64,000 nt of DNA from the NCBI GenBank assembly GCA_001574975.1, contig KQ965760.1, positions 59,660-123,659 of the forward strand, given 5' to 3'. The notes beneath the pieces were generated by a model. The model did no database searches. It was not told the origin of the DNA and was given only the letters and a program-made list of their open reading frames with translations. The stretch's first letter is position 1, and each line of letters begins with the position of its first letter. Made by a program: the position numbers and the translations under genes. Below, one piece after another: positions 12,045-23,520 of the stretch. The stretch is from Gonapodya prolifera JEL478. Lineage: Eukaryota; Monoblepharomycota; Monoblepharidomycetes; Monoblepharidales; Gonapodyaceae.

Positions 12045-12499
12045 TTGCAAGTTAACCCCTTGCACGGTGGTCTTGCTATTGAAGATTCTCACCCGACTCG
12101 GACTAATCATGTCAAAACACCCCACGTTCTTCAGCAGTCCGGCGGCGCGACGAACTTCAAAACCATCGGAGCACTTCTGCTCCTTCTCACTACCCTCGTC
12201 ATCAACCCGGTCTCAGCAGATGGCCCTCACAAATGTCAGTCTGACAGAAACAGCATCTGGAGTCGCAAGTTTGACCGTTTTCCGGAGACGCCGTCGTCAT
12301 TTGCAGCTGGAGCCACTTTGCCCCGGACAGGGGCTTCTTCACCTACAACATATTCGCAAAGTTCAAAGACGGATCGAAGGAGAAGACATGCGGGTGCTGG
12401 AACAACGTGGGCGGCACGTTCGGTAGTTCTCTTGGGCATTTGAAGGCTTACCCCCAAAAGGACGGAGTGCAGTGCTACACCAGTGGAGGATGTCTGTGA
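12045..12499 (+). CDS. Small secreted Cys-containing protein candidate
   Basis: A hydrophobic segment 'TIGALLLLLTTLVINPVSA' (about 12160-12220) looks like a signal peptide with an Ala-x-Ala-like cleavage site before 'DGPHKCQ'. Near 12260-12300 the reading frame must change to reach a conserved-looking Cys-rich tail: 'CSWSHFAPDRGFF', 'EKTCGCWNNVGGTFG' and 'GVQCYTSGGCL', stopping at 12497-12499. Either a missed intron or a 1-base error joins the two parts. The upstream start is uncertain. It resembles fungal small secreted proteins in layout only; no family is recognised. Confidence 0.38.
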
Positions 12500-12829
12500 G
12501 CGAAGCGAGGAGGCAATTCGACGACATCTCGTGCACCCGCTCGGAAGCGTACTAAAGACTCGCTCATTGTACTTTGGTGAATAACCAAGCAGAATCCACG
12601 ATGTAACTATCGAGGGATGTCCTCAATGCATGCCCAATTAGTTTCCAGATAAATCGAGTAGTCCATGAAAAAAATTTTGCTCTGCTCAATTCTCTACGCA
12701 ATTCTCAAATCATGAGCTGATTTTGGAAGGTTAGGAGCTTTGAGGAAGAGCTACAAATACATATAGCGCGACTCGGACAAATCCAAATGTATATCCAGCG
12801 ATGGGAACCACTGCATTCACAGAGTCACG
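12500..12829. other. Intergenic; 5' region of the ABC transporter
   Basis: AT-leaning spacer with no coding frame. It presumably holds the 3' end of the secreted-protein candidate and the promoter and leader of the ABC transporter; no specific element can be named. Confidence 0.4.
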
Positions 12830-15800
12830 ATGGCAAACCAAACCAGCGTCCAGCCGTTGCTGGAGAAACGACTCGCAACGAGAACTCTCACTGCCGAATG
12901 TGGATTACCCGAATCGGAAATGACGCCGTTCCTGGATCACCTGGACACCATCGCAAGAGAAAAGGGATTCGAGAAGAAGCAAGTGACTCTTGTCTGGAGG
13001 GATGTCGGTGTTGTTGGCAGCAGCGCACTGATATCGGAAGGGATTCCTAATTTCGGCAAGGTGGGAGCCCAGTTTGAATGAGTTTGCCATTTGATACATG
13101 GCTTATTGAGGTCGCGTCGCTATTGAAGCCCTTCCTTGGGCTCCTTATGCTGCCGCTCCTGCCTCTCTTGCTGGTGAAACGAAAAATAGAAGCAAGACCA
13201 CAGGAAACGGTCACTTCCACCGCTGCGACGCTTTTACATCCCACGAACGGCTTCGTGCGGCCTGGGGAGATGCTCCTGGTTCTCGGAAAGCCAGGTTCAG
13301 GGGCTGATGCCCTTGTCCGTGTCCTCGGGCAAACCCCGCAACGAGTCAACCGCGCGTATCGGGAGGTTTCTGGGGATATTACCCTGAACGGCATGCCAAA
13401 TAAAGAGTTCAAAGCCCAATTTCGGAACGAAGTGCTTTACAGTGGTGGTGAGTGTACATCTCTCCCGCTCGAAAAGGTCTGGCGATGAAGTCAGACTTCT
13501 GTCGTTTACCAGACCGCGATCTCCACATTCCTGCACTTACGGTGCGCCAGACAATTTCATCTGCTCTCCAGTTTAAAATCGGGCGGACCTCGTCGGAGGA
13601 AGGGGCTGATGCTGTTCGCGATGAGAACGCAAGCTTTTACGAGGACTGGTTAGGCTTGGGGGAAGCCTTGGACACCGTGGTCGGGGATGAATTCTTACGA
13701 GGAGTGAGCGGTGGGGAGAAGAAGCGCGTGTCGAGTGAGTATGCTTGCCAAATAGGAACCATCTCATGAACCTCGACTTTCCTTCTTCACCCGTGAAGTC
13801 GCGGAGCAGCTACTTGGGTCCGCTGCTGTGAATTTATGGGAGCAGACGACGCGGGGCTTGGACTCGACGTATGCGCTCCAAGTTATTAAGGGGATTCGAA
13901 TGTTGACAACCAAACTGAAGCGAACAACGGTTATGCACAGTAAGTTGAGCACAATACTGGGTAGCATGTACATTCATTTTTAAATTCTGAACTGCTTGTA
14001 CCATTTAGTCAACCAGACTGGTGACTCCATTTTCAATCTCTTTGACAATGTTCTTCTTCTATCGCGCGGCAGGACAGTCTACTTTGGCCCAACATCAAAA
14101 GCACAAAGCTATTTTGAAAGACTTGGCTTTCGCCCCTTGCCGCGACAGAGTGTATCAGATTTCATCAATTCTGTCACGGAGATCAAAGAGCGAACGCTCG
14201 CCGGCGGAGTAGACCCGAAGGGTGTTCCTAGTACTGCCGAAGAGTTTGAAGCTGCCTGGCTTTCTTCGGAGGTAAATTGCGACGGCAAGATTCTGAAGCT
14301 GTTCCACATTAAGCAATTCTCTTCAACAGGAGTATCGCAATCAGATGACCGAGCTCGCAAATTGCGAAAGCTCTGTCGTATCGGATAACGTATTGGAGAA
14401 CTTTGTCGCTGCAGAGAACGCTTTCCGCAATGAGTATCACAGTTCTGGATCTCTCTCTGTCTTCGCAAGGACTGCGGGCGAGCAGGTGAGCGGGATACCG
14501 CATCTCTCATTACTTGAGGTGTTAAACCAATGAGAAAATAGGTCAAAGCGTGCCTCACTCGCGAATTTCTTCTTCTTCGAGGTCAGCTGTGGACAGTCGT
14601 TGCGACAATTCTCTTTGAAGTGGTCGTCGGGATTATCATAGGATCAATAAATTTTCGACAACCTCTGAACGGACAGGGGGCATTTTCCCGGGCTGGAATC
14701 ATATTTTTCAGCTTGTTCGTACCTCTGCTTTTCACTCTTTGCCGCAGACAGGCCGACCCGCTCACGTCCCTTCCGATTTTTCTTTGACTGTTATTTAAGG
14801 TTGTTCAACTCACTTCAAGCCAGCGCTGAAATACCCAAACTCGTCACCGAGCGCCCATTTACTTACAAACATAAGGAATGGTCTTTTTATCACACTGGAT
14901 TACACTACGTAAGCGATAACATCAAACTTGCCACCTTCTGTAGCTGAATTAGTTTGGCAGTTTTCATGGGCCCTCGCAGATCTCCCGATACGCGTAATCA
15001 AGACCCTATTGTTTGGCACCATTATATACTGGCTCGCTGGTCTCAACCCGAACCCATTGAGATTCTTCACGTTCCTACTTTTCAACTTTTTCTCTGGCTT
15101 TAGTTATTCATCATTCAGTCGGTGAGTCCACAAACATTGCAATCTATGTGCGTTATTATGAGTGCATCCTCACCGACTGAATGTCCAGATTTCTCACTGC
15201 AGTTTCTTCAGATGCGGCCATGGCGATTCGGTTGAACGCTTTATGGCTGATACCATGCTTACGTGAGTAGATATCGGTTTGGAGCCCTTTGGTATATACT
15301 CGGGATTGATGGACACTCTCCTTCTCAGTCTACACGGGTTACCTGATCCCGTATCCGGAAGTTCGACCATGGTTCAAATGGTGAGTGGGGATCATATCTG
15401 CCTCAACAGCAATTGCCAATGCCTCCTGAACCACAGGTTTCCGTGGATTAATCCACTGTTCTATAGTTTCAGAGGTAAGAACAAGTATTGCAAGGTAACA
15501 ATGTCCACAAATAATTCCAACTGAACAGCGTTAATGGCGAACGAGTATCGTGACCTTGTTTTTAAGTGCACAGATGACTACGTTGTCCCAACATATGAAA
15601 GTGCTCCTGCGGCATTCAAAACTTGTAATCTCGCTGGAGCAAAGCCGGGAAGTTTGGAAGTTGGCGGAGGAGACTACATTGCGCATGCATACAGTCTTGA
15701 CTCATCGCTTGCCGCAACGTGGATGAATTTTGGTGGTGTCGTGGGCTTGTGGCTCCTTTTCTTGTCTTTATCTGTGAGTGGATGCATAGTGCATATTTGC

Positions 15801-18643
15801 GGATGTGTTGACTTTGATGCACGCGCACTTGACTCCTCGAAAGGTGCTGATTGCAGAGTGGTTGGAACGTGGAGGAAGTGAGATTCTGTTCCGTTTCGCT
15901 TCCGTTACCCCCGTTGTCTCATTTGATTCGAACAAAGGTGTGGGAAATCGTATGATCTTCCAGAAGCTTCCAAAGAACCACGTTTCTTTATCGGAATCTG
16001 GATCCAGGGAAAGCTTGTCTCTGACCATCGATGATGAAAAAGGAACCGAGTTTAGTAGGCATGATCGCCTCTTGACCAAAGTGACTTCCTCAAAGATTGC
16101 ACCAAACGTCAACTTGACTTGGAAGAATCTCAATTATTGGGTGGATTCTAAATCGGGTGGTGAGAGCCAGCTTCTCACAAACGTGACAGGATGCCTGCGC
16201 CAAGGTCGAATGCTCGCACTAATGGGATTTTCTGGTGCTGGAAAAACAACACTGCAGGATGTTCTGACTCGAAGAAAGGTTTCTGGCCGCACCGAAGGAA
16301 CGGTGTTTGTGGGACCTTGTCAACAAACCGCAAGTTTCAAACGAATTATGGGATACGCTGAGCGTAGGCAAACCCACTTTTATTCTTCTTGTCTCTGTAC
16401 TTATCAAAATGCTTCCCGACTCGTAGAAATGGATATCTTAACTCCAACGATGACTGTCCGGGAATCTCTCCGATTTTCGGCATATCTTCGACAGCCGGTT
16501 GATGTTTCAATAGACGAAAAGGCGAAGTTTGTTGAAGAGGTGCGCACAGCGCTTCGTGAATTGGTGAACCAGCGTCATACTGAGAACGATACACTTGGAC
16601 ACAGGTCATCGAGCTAATGGGTTTGCATGAAATTGCTGACGCTCTTGTCGGACGATTAGAAACAGGTGTTGGGATCAATCTCACCGACCGCAAGCGGGTT
16701 GCAATCGCGATGGAGTTATGTGCGCGCCCCGAGCTTCTTGTACTAGATGAGCCCACAAGTGGGCTCGATACCTACGCCGCATTCCAAATCATCAGACTTC
16801 TCCGCAAGCTCGTGAGTCTGCCTTATGTTCCCTTTTTTTTCACGCATGATTTCTCACTTCTTGGTTCATCTTCGTTTCAGGCCGAGAATGGACTTGCGAT
16901 CCTTTGCACAATTCACCAACCATCGGCCACTCTATTTGAGTACTTTGACGACTTATTGCTACTATCCTCGGGAGGAAGAACGGTTTACTTCGGGGAGATT
17001 GGACCACAATCTAGAACAGTCACAAACTACTTTGAACGACACGGTGCTGCAGTATTTGATCCATCTGAAAACCCCGCTGAGTATATTCTTGACGCTGGAA
17101 ATGGACTCCGAAATGAAGACGTCGATGCCCTCGTCGACTGGGTTCAATTGTGGAACAGCTCCCCGGAAGCGCAGCTCGTGGAGGATATTGTGTCGCAACT
17201 TAGAACTGCACCAGCCAATGAAAAGGCAAAGCCAGGTGAAGAATTGGAGTACAGCGTCTCAACCATCCAGGTGGATATTTGTCGTGAATTGTGAATCCGC
17301 ATTCATCTCACATCGTTTCAACAACTTCAGCAAATCCCCATCGTCACGAAGCATATGTTCACGACTTATTGGCGAAAGCCCGATTACAACTTTGGCATCC
17401 TTGTTGCTATTATATTCAACTGTTTATACACGTCACTTACATTTTTCCAAGTCGGAAATGATCGTGCGGGAGCTGTTAACCGTATATTCTCAATTTTTAT
17501 GACGGCGTGCTGGACTGTGGTTTCCATCAATGTAAGCTGTAGACTCTGTCCATGTGTGTTGATGATTGTTTTCTCGTTATCTTTTAGTTCCCCCTGCCTC
17601 ATTTCTGCGACATGAAAAAGAACTTCTTGCATGAATCTGCTCAGGGCTTCTATAACTGGTTTGCCTTTTCTACCGCTATATCAGTTGTTGAGGTGAGCAA
17701 AACGAAGTAGCGTTGACAGGCTGCTAGTTTGATAGACTGTACTGCAGATTCCATTCGTAGTTATTCGAGGAACAGTTTTCTTTCTCATGTACTACTACAC
17801 AACTGGCCTTTCGGGCTCTTCGTATGCTGCCGCCACGTTTTGGATCTTCCAAGTACTCGCTCAGTTGTTTGGTGTGACCCTTTCGCAGGCCATTGGAAGC
17901 ATTACGCCTGACTTCCGAAAGGCAATGATCATCATCTCTTTCATCGGATCAGTGATTCCAGGCGTCGCCGGTTTGGCATTACCCGCACCTCTGAGTACGA
18001 ATTTGAGTGGTCCTTCTTCAAGCATTTGGTGGTTCTCACAAATACCTCCATTGCAGTGTCTCCGTTTTTCCAATTCTTCTATTACCTCAGTACGTAGTGT
18101 GGTAGTGCACATATCTATGCGTCAGTACTCACATGTTCATGTTTTGCGTTTTCAGATCCTTACCGTATGTGTGGAACAAACTTCTCGTAAAGGTTGAAAA
18201 CGCACTGATTGACGTTTTCAATACAGACTACTATGTTGAAGCGACTCTAACAACGGAGTTCAGAGACTTGACAATCAAATGCAGCGATTCCGAATTTCTC
18301 ATGTTCAAACCGCCGCCAGGAAACACCTGCAGCGCATACATGGCACCGTACTTTAGTGGCGGAGGTCCCGGCTACCTGAAGGATCCAACGGCGACCGATG
18401 TGTGCGCGTGAGTGATGTATCCAGCTTTCTCCCGCCTTTGTCGTGCTGTTGTGTTTGACATAGAAATCGCACAGGTTCTGCCAGGTGTCTGACCCTTCCT
18501 CTATGTTAAGGCAGATGTTCGGCTTCAACTATAGCAATGTCGCACTGTGTGCAACGGGCCTCCTTGCTATGTGTGTTTTCAACAGATTGGTAATGTTCGT
18601 CGCTCTGAGATACCACGCCCGGCGTTCCTCGAAGTTCCAGTAA
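12830..18643 (+). CDS. PDR-type (ABCG) ABC transporter
   Basis: Many short exons spell a full-size NBD1-TMD1-NBD2-TMD2 pleiotropic drug resistance transporter, a plasma-membrane exporter of hydrophobic compounds. From ATG 12830 there is a short N-terminus. NBD1 has a degenerate Walker A 'GKPGSGADALV' (about 13290), 'DLHIPALTVRQTI', signature 'RGVSGGEKKRVS' (13700) and a degenerate Walker B region 'NLWEQTTRGLDSTYAL' (13840). TMD1 spans about 14540-15460. NBD2 has a canonical Walker A 'GFSGAGKTT' (16225), the motif 'GINLTDRKRVAIAMEL' where the signature should be, and Walker B 'LLVLDEPTSGLD' (16735). TMD2 spans 17350-18600 and the protein ends 'ARRSSKFQ' (TAA 18641-18643). Degenerate NBD1 and canonical NBD2 are usual for PDR proteins, though Ala-Asp at the lysine position is unusual. 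Frame joins are mostly clean, so the gene is probably functional. Confidence 0.9.
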
Positions 18644-19389
18644 ATAATGGAGGTCGTAACATAGTTTATTATCTCTGCGTTGCTGCAAATCGATAGCTTC
18701 GCAAATGTAAAACCTTGTCTTCGTCACATTTGATCTCCTATTCTTGACGAAGGCACAGCATCAACGAAAAACGTCACAAATCTCAGTCTATCACCCAAGT
18801 GCACCGGCAAGCGACATGCTTCAATCATCGGTGAGGGAGCAAGCTTATCACGTTGCGTAACTCGAGTGTTCTTGGATGGGCTGGCGACTAGCGAAGAACA
18901 TTGGTCAGAGATACCAGGTGGAGTATACTGATGAAAGAGCAGAAGCAACGAAAGCCCCAAGTTTCGGAGGGCACAACTCGATTCGCACATGGACCGCAAC
19001 ATGGAGTCAGAAGGAGAGCCTTTGCGAACATACCCCCAAACTCAACAAGAGAAACCCACTTCGCTCAACCAAATCCTCCTCCAACCACCCCTTCCCATCT
19101 TTCTTACCACTCCTCGCACCCCTCGCTGCCACCGTGCCCAACGCTTTCTCACTCTTATCCACGCCGTCCATCTCAACCACAAATACCGCCCACCCCTCTG
19201 TCCCACTCACGAATAGTGGCACGACCTTTGTTGCGCAACACATTCTCTCTGGGCTCACCACCACGTCGAAGACAAGTGAGAGGTGGTAGGACAACACAGC
19301 GCCAACGCAGTGGAGGATGGGTCCGGGGGAGCATGCACCACAGCAATATCAATCTGAACTTAGGTTGAGAGGGTATCATGATGCAACAG
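18644..19389. other. Intergenic stretch left of the AT-rich element
   Basis: Contains overlapping open frames on both strands with no motif. The Ser/Pro/Thr-rich plus frame (about 18876-19289) looks like compositional noise. No copy of the C-rich terminal motif of the element to the right is found here apart from a short 'CATACCCCCA' at about 19027. Confidence 0.4.
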
Positions 19390-19429
19390 GCGTTCATTTC
19401 GGACCGAACTTTTGCCAATACAACCATGA

Positions 19430-19785
19430 ACTCCTGTAGGAAGTTTGGTCCAAACTTCCCTCAGGAGAGAGGGTTGCACTTTGCACAAGTTTGGACCAAA
19501 CTTGTGCTAGATGAGCAGCTACCAAATTTGTGGTTATGAATGGCACTCATCTGACAGAAGTTTGGACTGAACTTATGTCAAAGTGACATTGCACTCCTGA
19601 AGGAAGTTCGGTCCAAACTTCTCTCAGGAGAAACGGTTGCACTTTACATAAGTTTGGTCCAAATTTGTGTCAGTGAGTGGTTACAAAGGGGCTCATCTGA
19701 CAGAAGTTCGGACTGAACGTATGTCAAAGCAACATTGTACTCCTGAAGGAAGTTTGGTCTGAACTTCCCTCAGGATTACATTTCC
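19430..19785. repeat. Tandem array of hairpin-forming units
   Basis: Units begin with ACTCCTG at 19430, 19593 and 19739 (periods 163 and 146; the third is partial). The two full units each carry three inverted repeats around AAGTTTGG/CCAAACTT cores. The first has 18-nt arms CTCCTGTAGGAAGTTTGG and CCAAACTTCCCTCAGGAG, 16 of 18 paired, around one central T. The second in unit 1 has perfect 12-nt arms, GCACAAGTTTGG and CCAAACTTGTGC. The third is weaker, TGACAGAAGTT against AACTTATGTCA. A single related palindrome-like sequence lies at about 19398-19413. The array sits just upstream of the transposon gene and may be its subterminal region. Confidence 0.85.
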
Positions 19786-20056
19786 ACCTCCAAACTATGC
19801 ATGTCTTCTTGTCAATCCTTCCGTTCATATGCGCTCATGTGTCATAAAATTAGCAAGCGTAATTTTAGTCACAGGTTACAGTAGTGTTATTGCAACAGCC
19901 ATACTTCAAATATGTAATCATTCCTTGTGCAAAGGGGGCCTGCTGCTGACCAAAGCAGAGGTATTGACACGGCATAGGTGAATGGATTTACTGGACAGTT
20001 CAGATTCTGGTTAGTAACATGACATCAATTGCTCTTGGCCCTTCTGTTTCTCATAT

Positions 20057-23000
20057 GTGGCACTTGATGTGGAATCAGATGGGCCTGTGTCACCACCAAC
20101 CCATAAGAAAGAAACCACAATGAAATTTACCAAAGGGGAGATAACTCCAATTCTAAAATACCTTTCTAAGCATGCCAAGATTGGGCAATATCTTACAAAG
20201 GGGACATTTCCAAGACGTCTCCAAGGAAGTAATAATCAGGAAAACAGAAAGAATTTCAAGAAGATGGGAAGTAAAATGAGCAAGGTGCAATGTCTTTCTT
20301 TTGAACCCATTCATCAATCATGCAGGCAAATTCAAAGTATTATATCATGCAGGGCAGGCTGCACTACAGTTATGGAACAAAGCTCCATAGAATTGTCTTC
20401 AACACAATAGAAGAGGTATTTGATATCCTGTATTTTTGGTGTTGCACTTAACATTTGTTTTGTTCAGTTTATTGAAATATTCAAACACACACATTCTTCA
20501 TCTGGAAGTGGAACCCATTCTGGGTTGGACCAAACTTGGGAAAAGGCTCAACAAAATTATTATCTTGGAAGTCTAACTTCTTGCTTTGAATCTCTCATTG
20601 CACGTTGTGGAATTTGTGTTACATCCCATGTGGCACCAAATCCTGTCCCCTTGACACCCATTATTGTTACAGAACCAAGAAAGCTTCTAGTGTATGACTA
20701 CACCACTCTTTCACGGTTTCAACTGCAGCAATTGATCACTGTTCAAAATTTCTTGTTGGAGAGCTCTTTGAAACAAAGGAATCTGCAAGCATGGAAGCAT
20801 TTTTGGAAAGATACTACAATGAACATGGGCTGGTGGGGAGGTGAGGGATTATCATTTCAGAGTTCCTTGATCCAAACAACAATAGTTTATAAACATCCAG
20901 GACTCAAAGTGACAATGGTGGTGAATTCACCTCAAAAAGCTTGAATGCAATGCACAAAAGTCTAGGTGTTGAAATCTCACATGGATGTCCTTATTGACCA
21001 CAAAGTCAGGGAGTTATTGTCTATTGAACGCCCACATGCCACAATCAAAGCCAAGTGGTGGGCCGGCATTTGGGAAGATAATGTGGATGTCTCAACAATC
21101 ACACTTGAAGAAGCAAACCAGCAAGTTCAAGATGCCATTGCCACCTACAACCATGAGCACCATAGCACAACAAAGCACATACCTTATGTGGTTTTCAAAA
21201 GGCAGAACTGACAACACATATTTTCTCCCACCTTTGGCTAAAGGACAGTACTGCGGTAATAGACAGCTTAGTGCAGCTGAGTACAGAGCTCTACTGGCAG
21301 AAGTTGCAACCAACATTAAGGCAGCTGCTGCAAGAATGGTTGCAAGGTGAGTGCATCAATCTTTCATACATATACAAAGCTGATCCAGTCCCAGAGCTCT
21401 GACAGAATTAAAAGGTGCCCCTCAAATTTTACCCACTGGTGCCAGTGTCCTGGTGAGCAAGGATATCAACAAGAAGANNATGCAAAAAGGACACAGTTGT
21501 GGTGCTATTTGGCTGTACACAGCTACTATTGTGGAATCTTCTCCTTCAAAGTACATGTACAAAGTTCAATGGGTCTCACCTGGACCACTTGTCAAAGATA
21601 TTCCTGGCTCAATTACTAAAAGGTGGTACCATCAGAGGTACTTGAAACTTGTCCCTAAAGGTGTATCCATGGCAGATACTCTTGCTGGTCAAAAGCACTT
21701 TGAGGGCATTGACGATACTGATGAAACATACCATGTTGATGCAATCCTGGGTTACAAAGGGGATGGGGCAAATCGAAAATACCTTGTGCTATGGGAAGGT
21801 TGGCCCCCTTCTGCTGCTACTTGGGAGCCTAGGTGAGTCTCATCAAAATGTAATTTTCAAAATTTTTGTAACTGTGATTGTTAGGTCAAACTTAAATTTT
21901 AATGTGGATGCCATGGAGTCTAAACTTCAGGACCTCACAGATCTTCCTCCTGCTGATATAGACTCAATTCTTCATCTAACAAATAAGGAGATGGGACTTG
22001 ATGATGCAGAGACAGATATGCTTCTGAATGATGGAGATGATGAAGTTTCCCTCACACCTGAAGAGTTTATGCAAGCAGATGAACAGATTGCAAAAGAATC
22101 AAGAAGATTTAATCCAAATTTTTCCCATAACATCCCTGCTAAACTCATTAAGATGAATCTTGCAAACATAAGAAACCAACAGGGTGCATCAGTTTTCAAA
22201 CAGAAGAGGATCACTTGTAACAGACTTGAAGATTGCATTGAAATGCCAGACTCCAATCCTCTACAAGTTGTTGGTGAAGTAGATTTTGGTCAGCTGCTAC
22301 CCCTCTCTACAGTTATTCTCCCTGTCACCCACAGTTGGGATGAGCATCTTGAAGCATATAATAGGGGAATTCTAGTTGCTGGAACCCCCAAGATTTACAA
22401 GGAATTTCAATGCTTAAAGGACAGAACTTATCTCACTGATGAGATAATAGAAACATTTGCCACACGCCTGATTGAAGACAGTGTTCACCCTGCTGGAGTG
22501 CCTCTTGTTGGATATGTGTCATCACACTTTACAGATGAAAATTATCGAAAATCTGAGGGTAGCACTCTTTCAAATGTCTACAAAGTAAATTCTGTCAGGA
22601 AGCATTTCATGCAATGTGCTGCATGGTTTGTTATGCCAATTTATATCAAGGAGACTCATTGGTACCTGGTTTTATACCACAAGTTGCATGATACATTTCT
22701 GGTGCTGGATTCTCTAAGACAACCTTGGTCCAGATATTGCCAGGATATTGTGAGGTGCAAAAAAATTTTAACTGAAGCTGTTGAGTTGAACATTGGTGAA
22801 CAGGTTGGAATAGTGATTTCAAAGGTGGGTTTCTTTATTGAAGAAATGCATTACTGTGGTTCTAATACATTCAACTCATATAGCATTGGTTTGAACAACC
22901 AGATGGCTACAACTGTGGTGTCTTTACATGCATGGGAATACTCTTTGCACTATGGAACTTTCAAACAATTGAAAGAATGCTCCAAGGAGAAAATGTTTAT

Positions 23001-23147
23001 TTTGAAAGCCCCAACGAGGAGCAACTTAAAATGTACCTTTTATTCTATCGGAGGGAGCTTTTTGCCTTTACAGCTGTACTGGGTTACCAAAACAAGCACA
23101 GACCTGATATTGGAGGTGGACCTGATGATATCTTGATGATAGTATGA
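20057..23147 (+). CDS. Integrase-chromodomain-Ulp1 transposon polyprotein
   Basis: Exons in order: an HHCC-like zinc finger (His pair in 'KHTHSSSGSGTH', Cys pair in 'ARCGICVTSH', about 20480-20630); DDE integrase with Asp in 'LLVYDYTTL' (20690), core 'AAIDHCSKFLVGELF' (20735), Asp in 'QSDNGGEFTS' (20910, after an intron GTGAGG...CCAG) and Glu in 'ERPHATIK' (21027). Next come a GPY/F-like module 'YKVQWVSPGPLVKDIPGS' (21560) and a chromodomain 'YLVLWEGWPPSAATWEPR' (21780-21833). The chromodomain exon splices in frame across a 53-nt intron (about 21834-21886) to 'SNLNFNVDAMESK'. A long acidic linker leads to a C48 protease: His in 'ETHWYLVLYH' (22655), Asp in 'FLVLDSL' (22700), then across an intron (GTGGGT...ATAG, about 22827-22888) Gln and Cys in 'HWFEQPDGYNCGVF' (22895). 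Stop at 23147. A TGA at 20995-20997 interrupts 'HGCPY_PQSQG', where Arg or His is normal, and the first Asp-to-core junction needs a frame slip. All catalytic residues of both enzymes can be seen. Confidence 0.78.
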
Positions 23148-23439
23148 GTTAACAAGTGTATCAAAATAAGAAAATGTCCGATGCAATAAATGTTAGAAAT
23201 ATTTTTCTATGAAACAAATTGAAGCTTACCATACAAATTTGATGTGTTCTTATATGTAAATAAATATTACTTATAATCCAAGCTTTTTAGTTTTGGTGAT
23301 CTGAAATATGAAATATGAAAACATGTTGGGCTTGTTACTGGTTTAACAAATATAAGTAAGATATTTAAAAATTCAATCACCAAAATCCATAACTAAAATA
23401 TTTAAAAGTATTAAACCTGTTATTCAAAAGTAAAAGATT

Positions 23440-23520
23440 AAGAGGTGGGGGTATCCCTCCTTTGAGTGGGGGTACTCCCCTGGGTGGGGGTATGTAAAAC
23501 TTGTGACAAGGGGAAGGTCA
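23440..23520. repeat. G-rich repeat motif at right end of the element
   Basis: GGTGGGGGTA-type motifs occur three times in succession: 'GGTGGGGGTATC', 'AGTGGGGGTAC' and 'GGTGGGGGTATG', followed by 'TAAAACTTGTGACA'. The reverse complement, TGTCACAAGTTTTACATACC and then CCC-rich sequence, resembles the C-rich motif at about 63770-63835 in the second AT-rich island. I read it as the right terminus or subterminal region of the transposon. Confidence 0.5.

Larger units (their letters stand above)
19390..23520 (+). mobile_element. DNA transposon: integrase, chromodomain and Ulp1 protease
   Basis: An AT-rich island sharply different from its flanks. It starts with a hairpin-rich tandem array (19430-19785), contains one apparent spliced plus-strand gene for HHCC-DDE integrase, chromodomain and C48 protease (20057-23147), and ends with a G-rich motif finishing '...CTTGTGACA' near 23510-23520. 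No reverse transcriptase, RNase H, polymerase B or capsid frame is visible, so it is not an intact retrotransposon or Polinton. The content is closest to Ginger-type cut-and-paste elements, which carry gypsy-like integrases and sometimes cysteine proteases. The terminal 'TGACA' would fit a Ginger-like end, but I could not find the matching left inverted repeat or target duplication, so the left boundary is only where the composition changes. A premature TGA and two Ns suggest an old copy. Confidence 0.75.

Noticed and set aside
19390-23520. LTR retrotransposon (chromovirus)
   Set aside because: The integrase, GPY/F-like module and chromodomain resemble chromoviruses, but there is no reverse transcriptase, RNase H or gag, no direct terminal repeats, and a C48 protease instead of an aspartic protease.
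19390-23520. Complete Polinton/Maverick
   Set aside because: Integrase with chromodomain and an Ulp1-like protease fit, but polymerase B, packaging ATPase and capsid genes are absent and the element is only about 4 kb.
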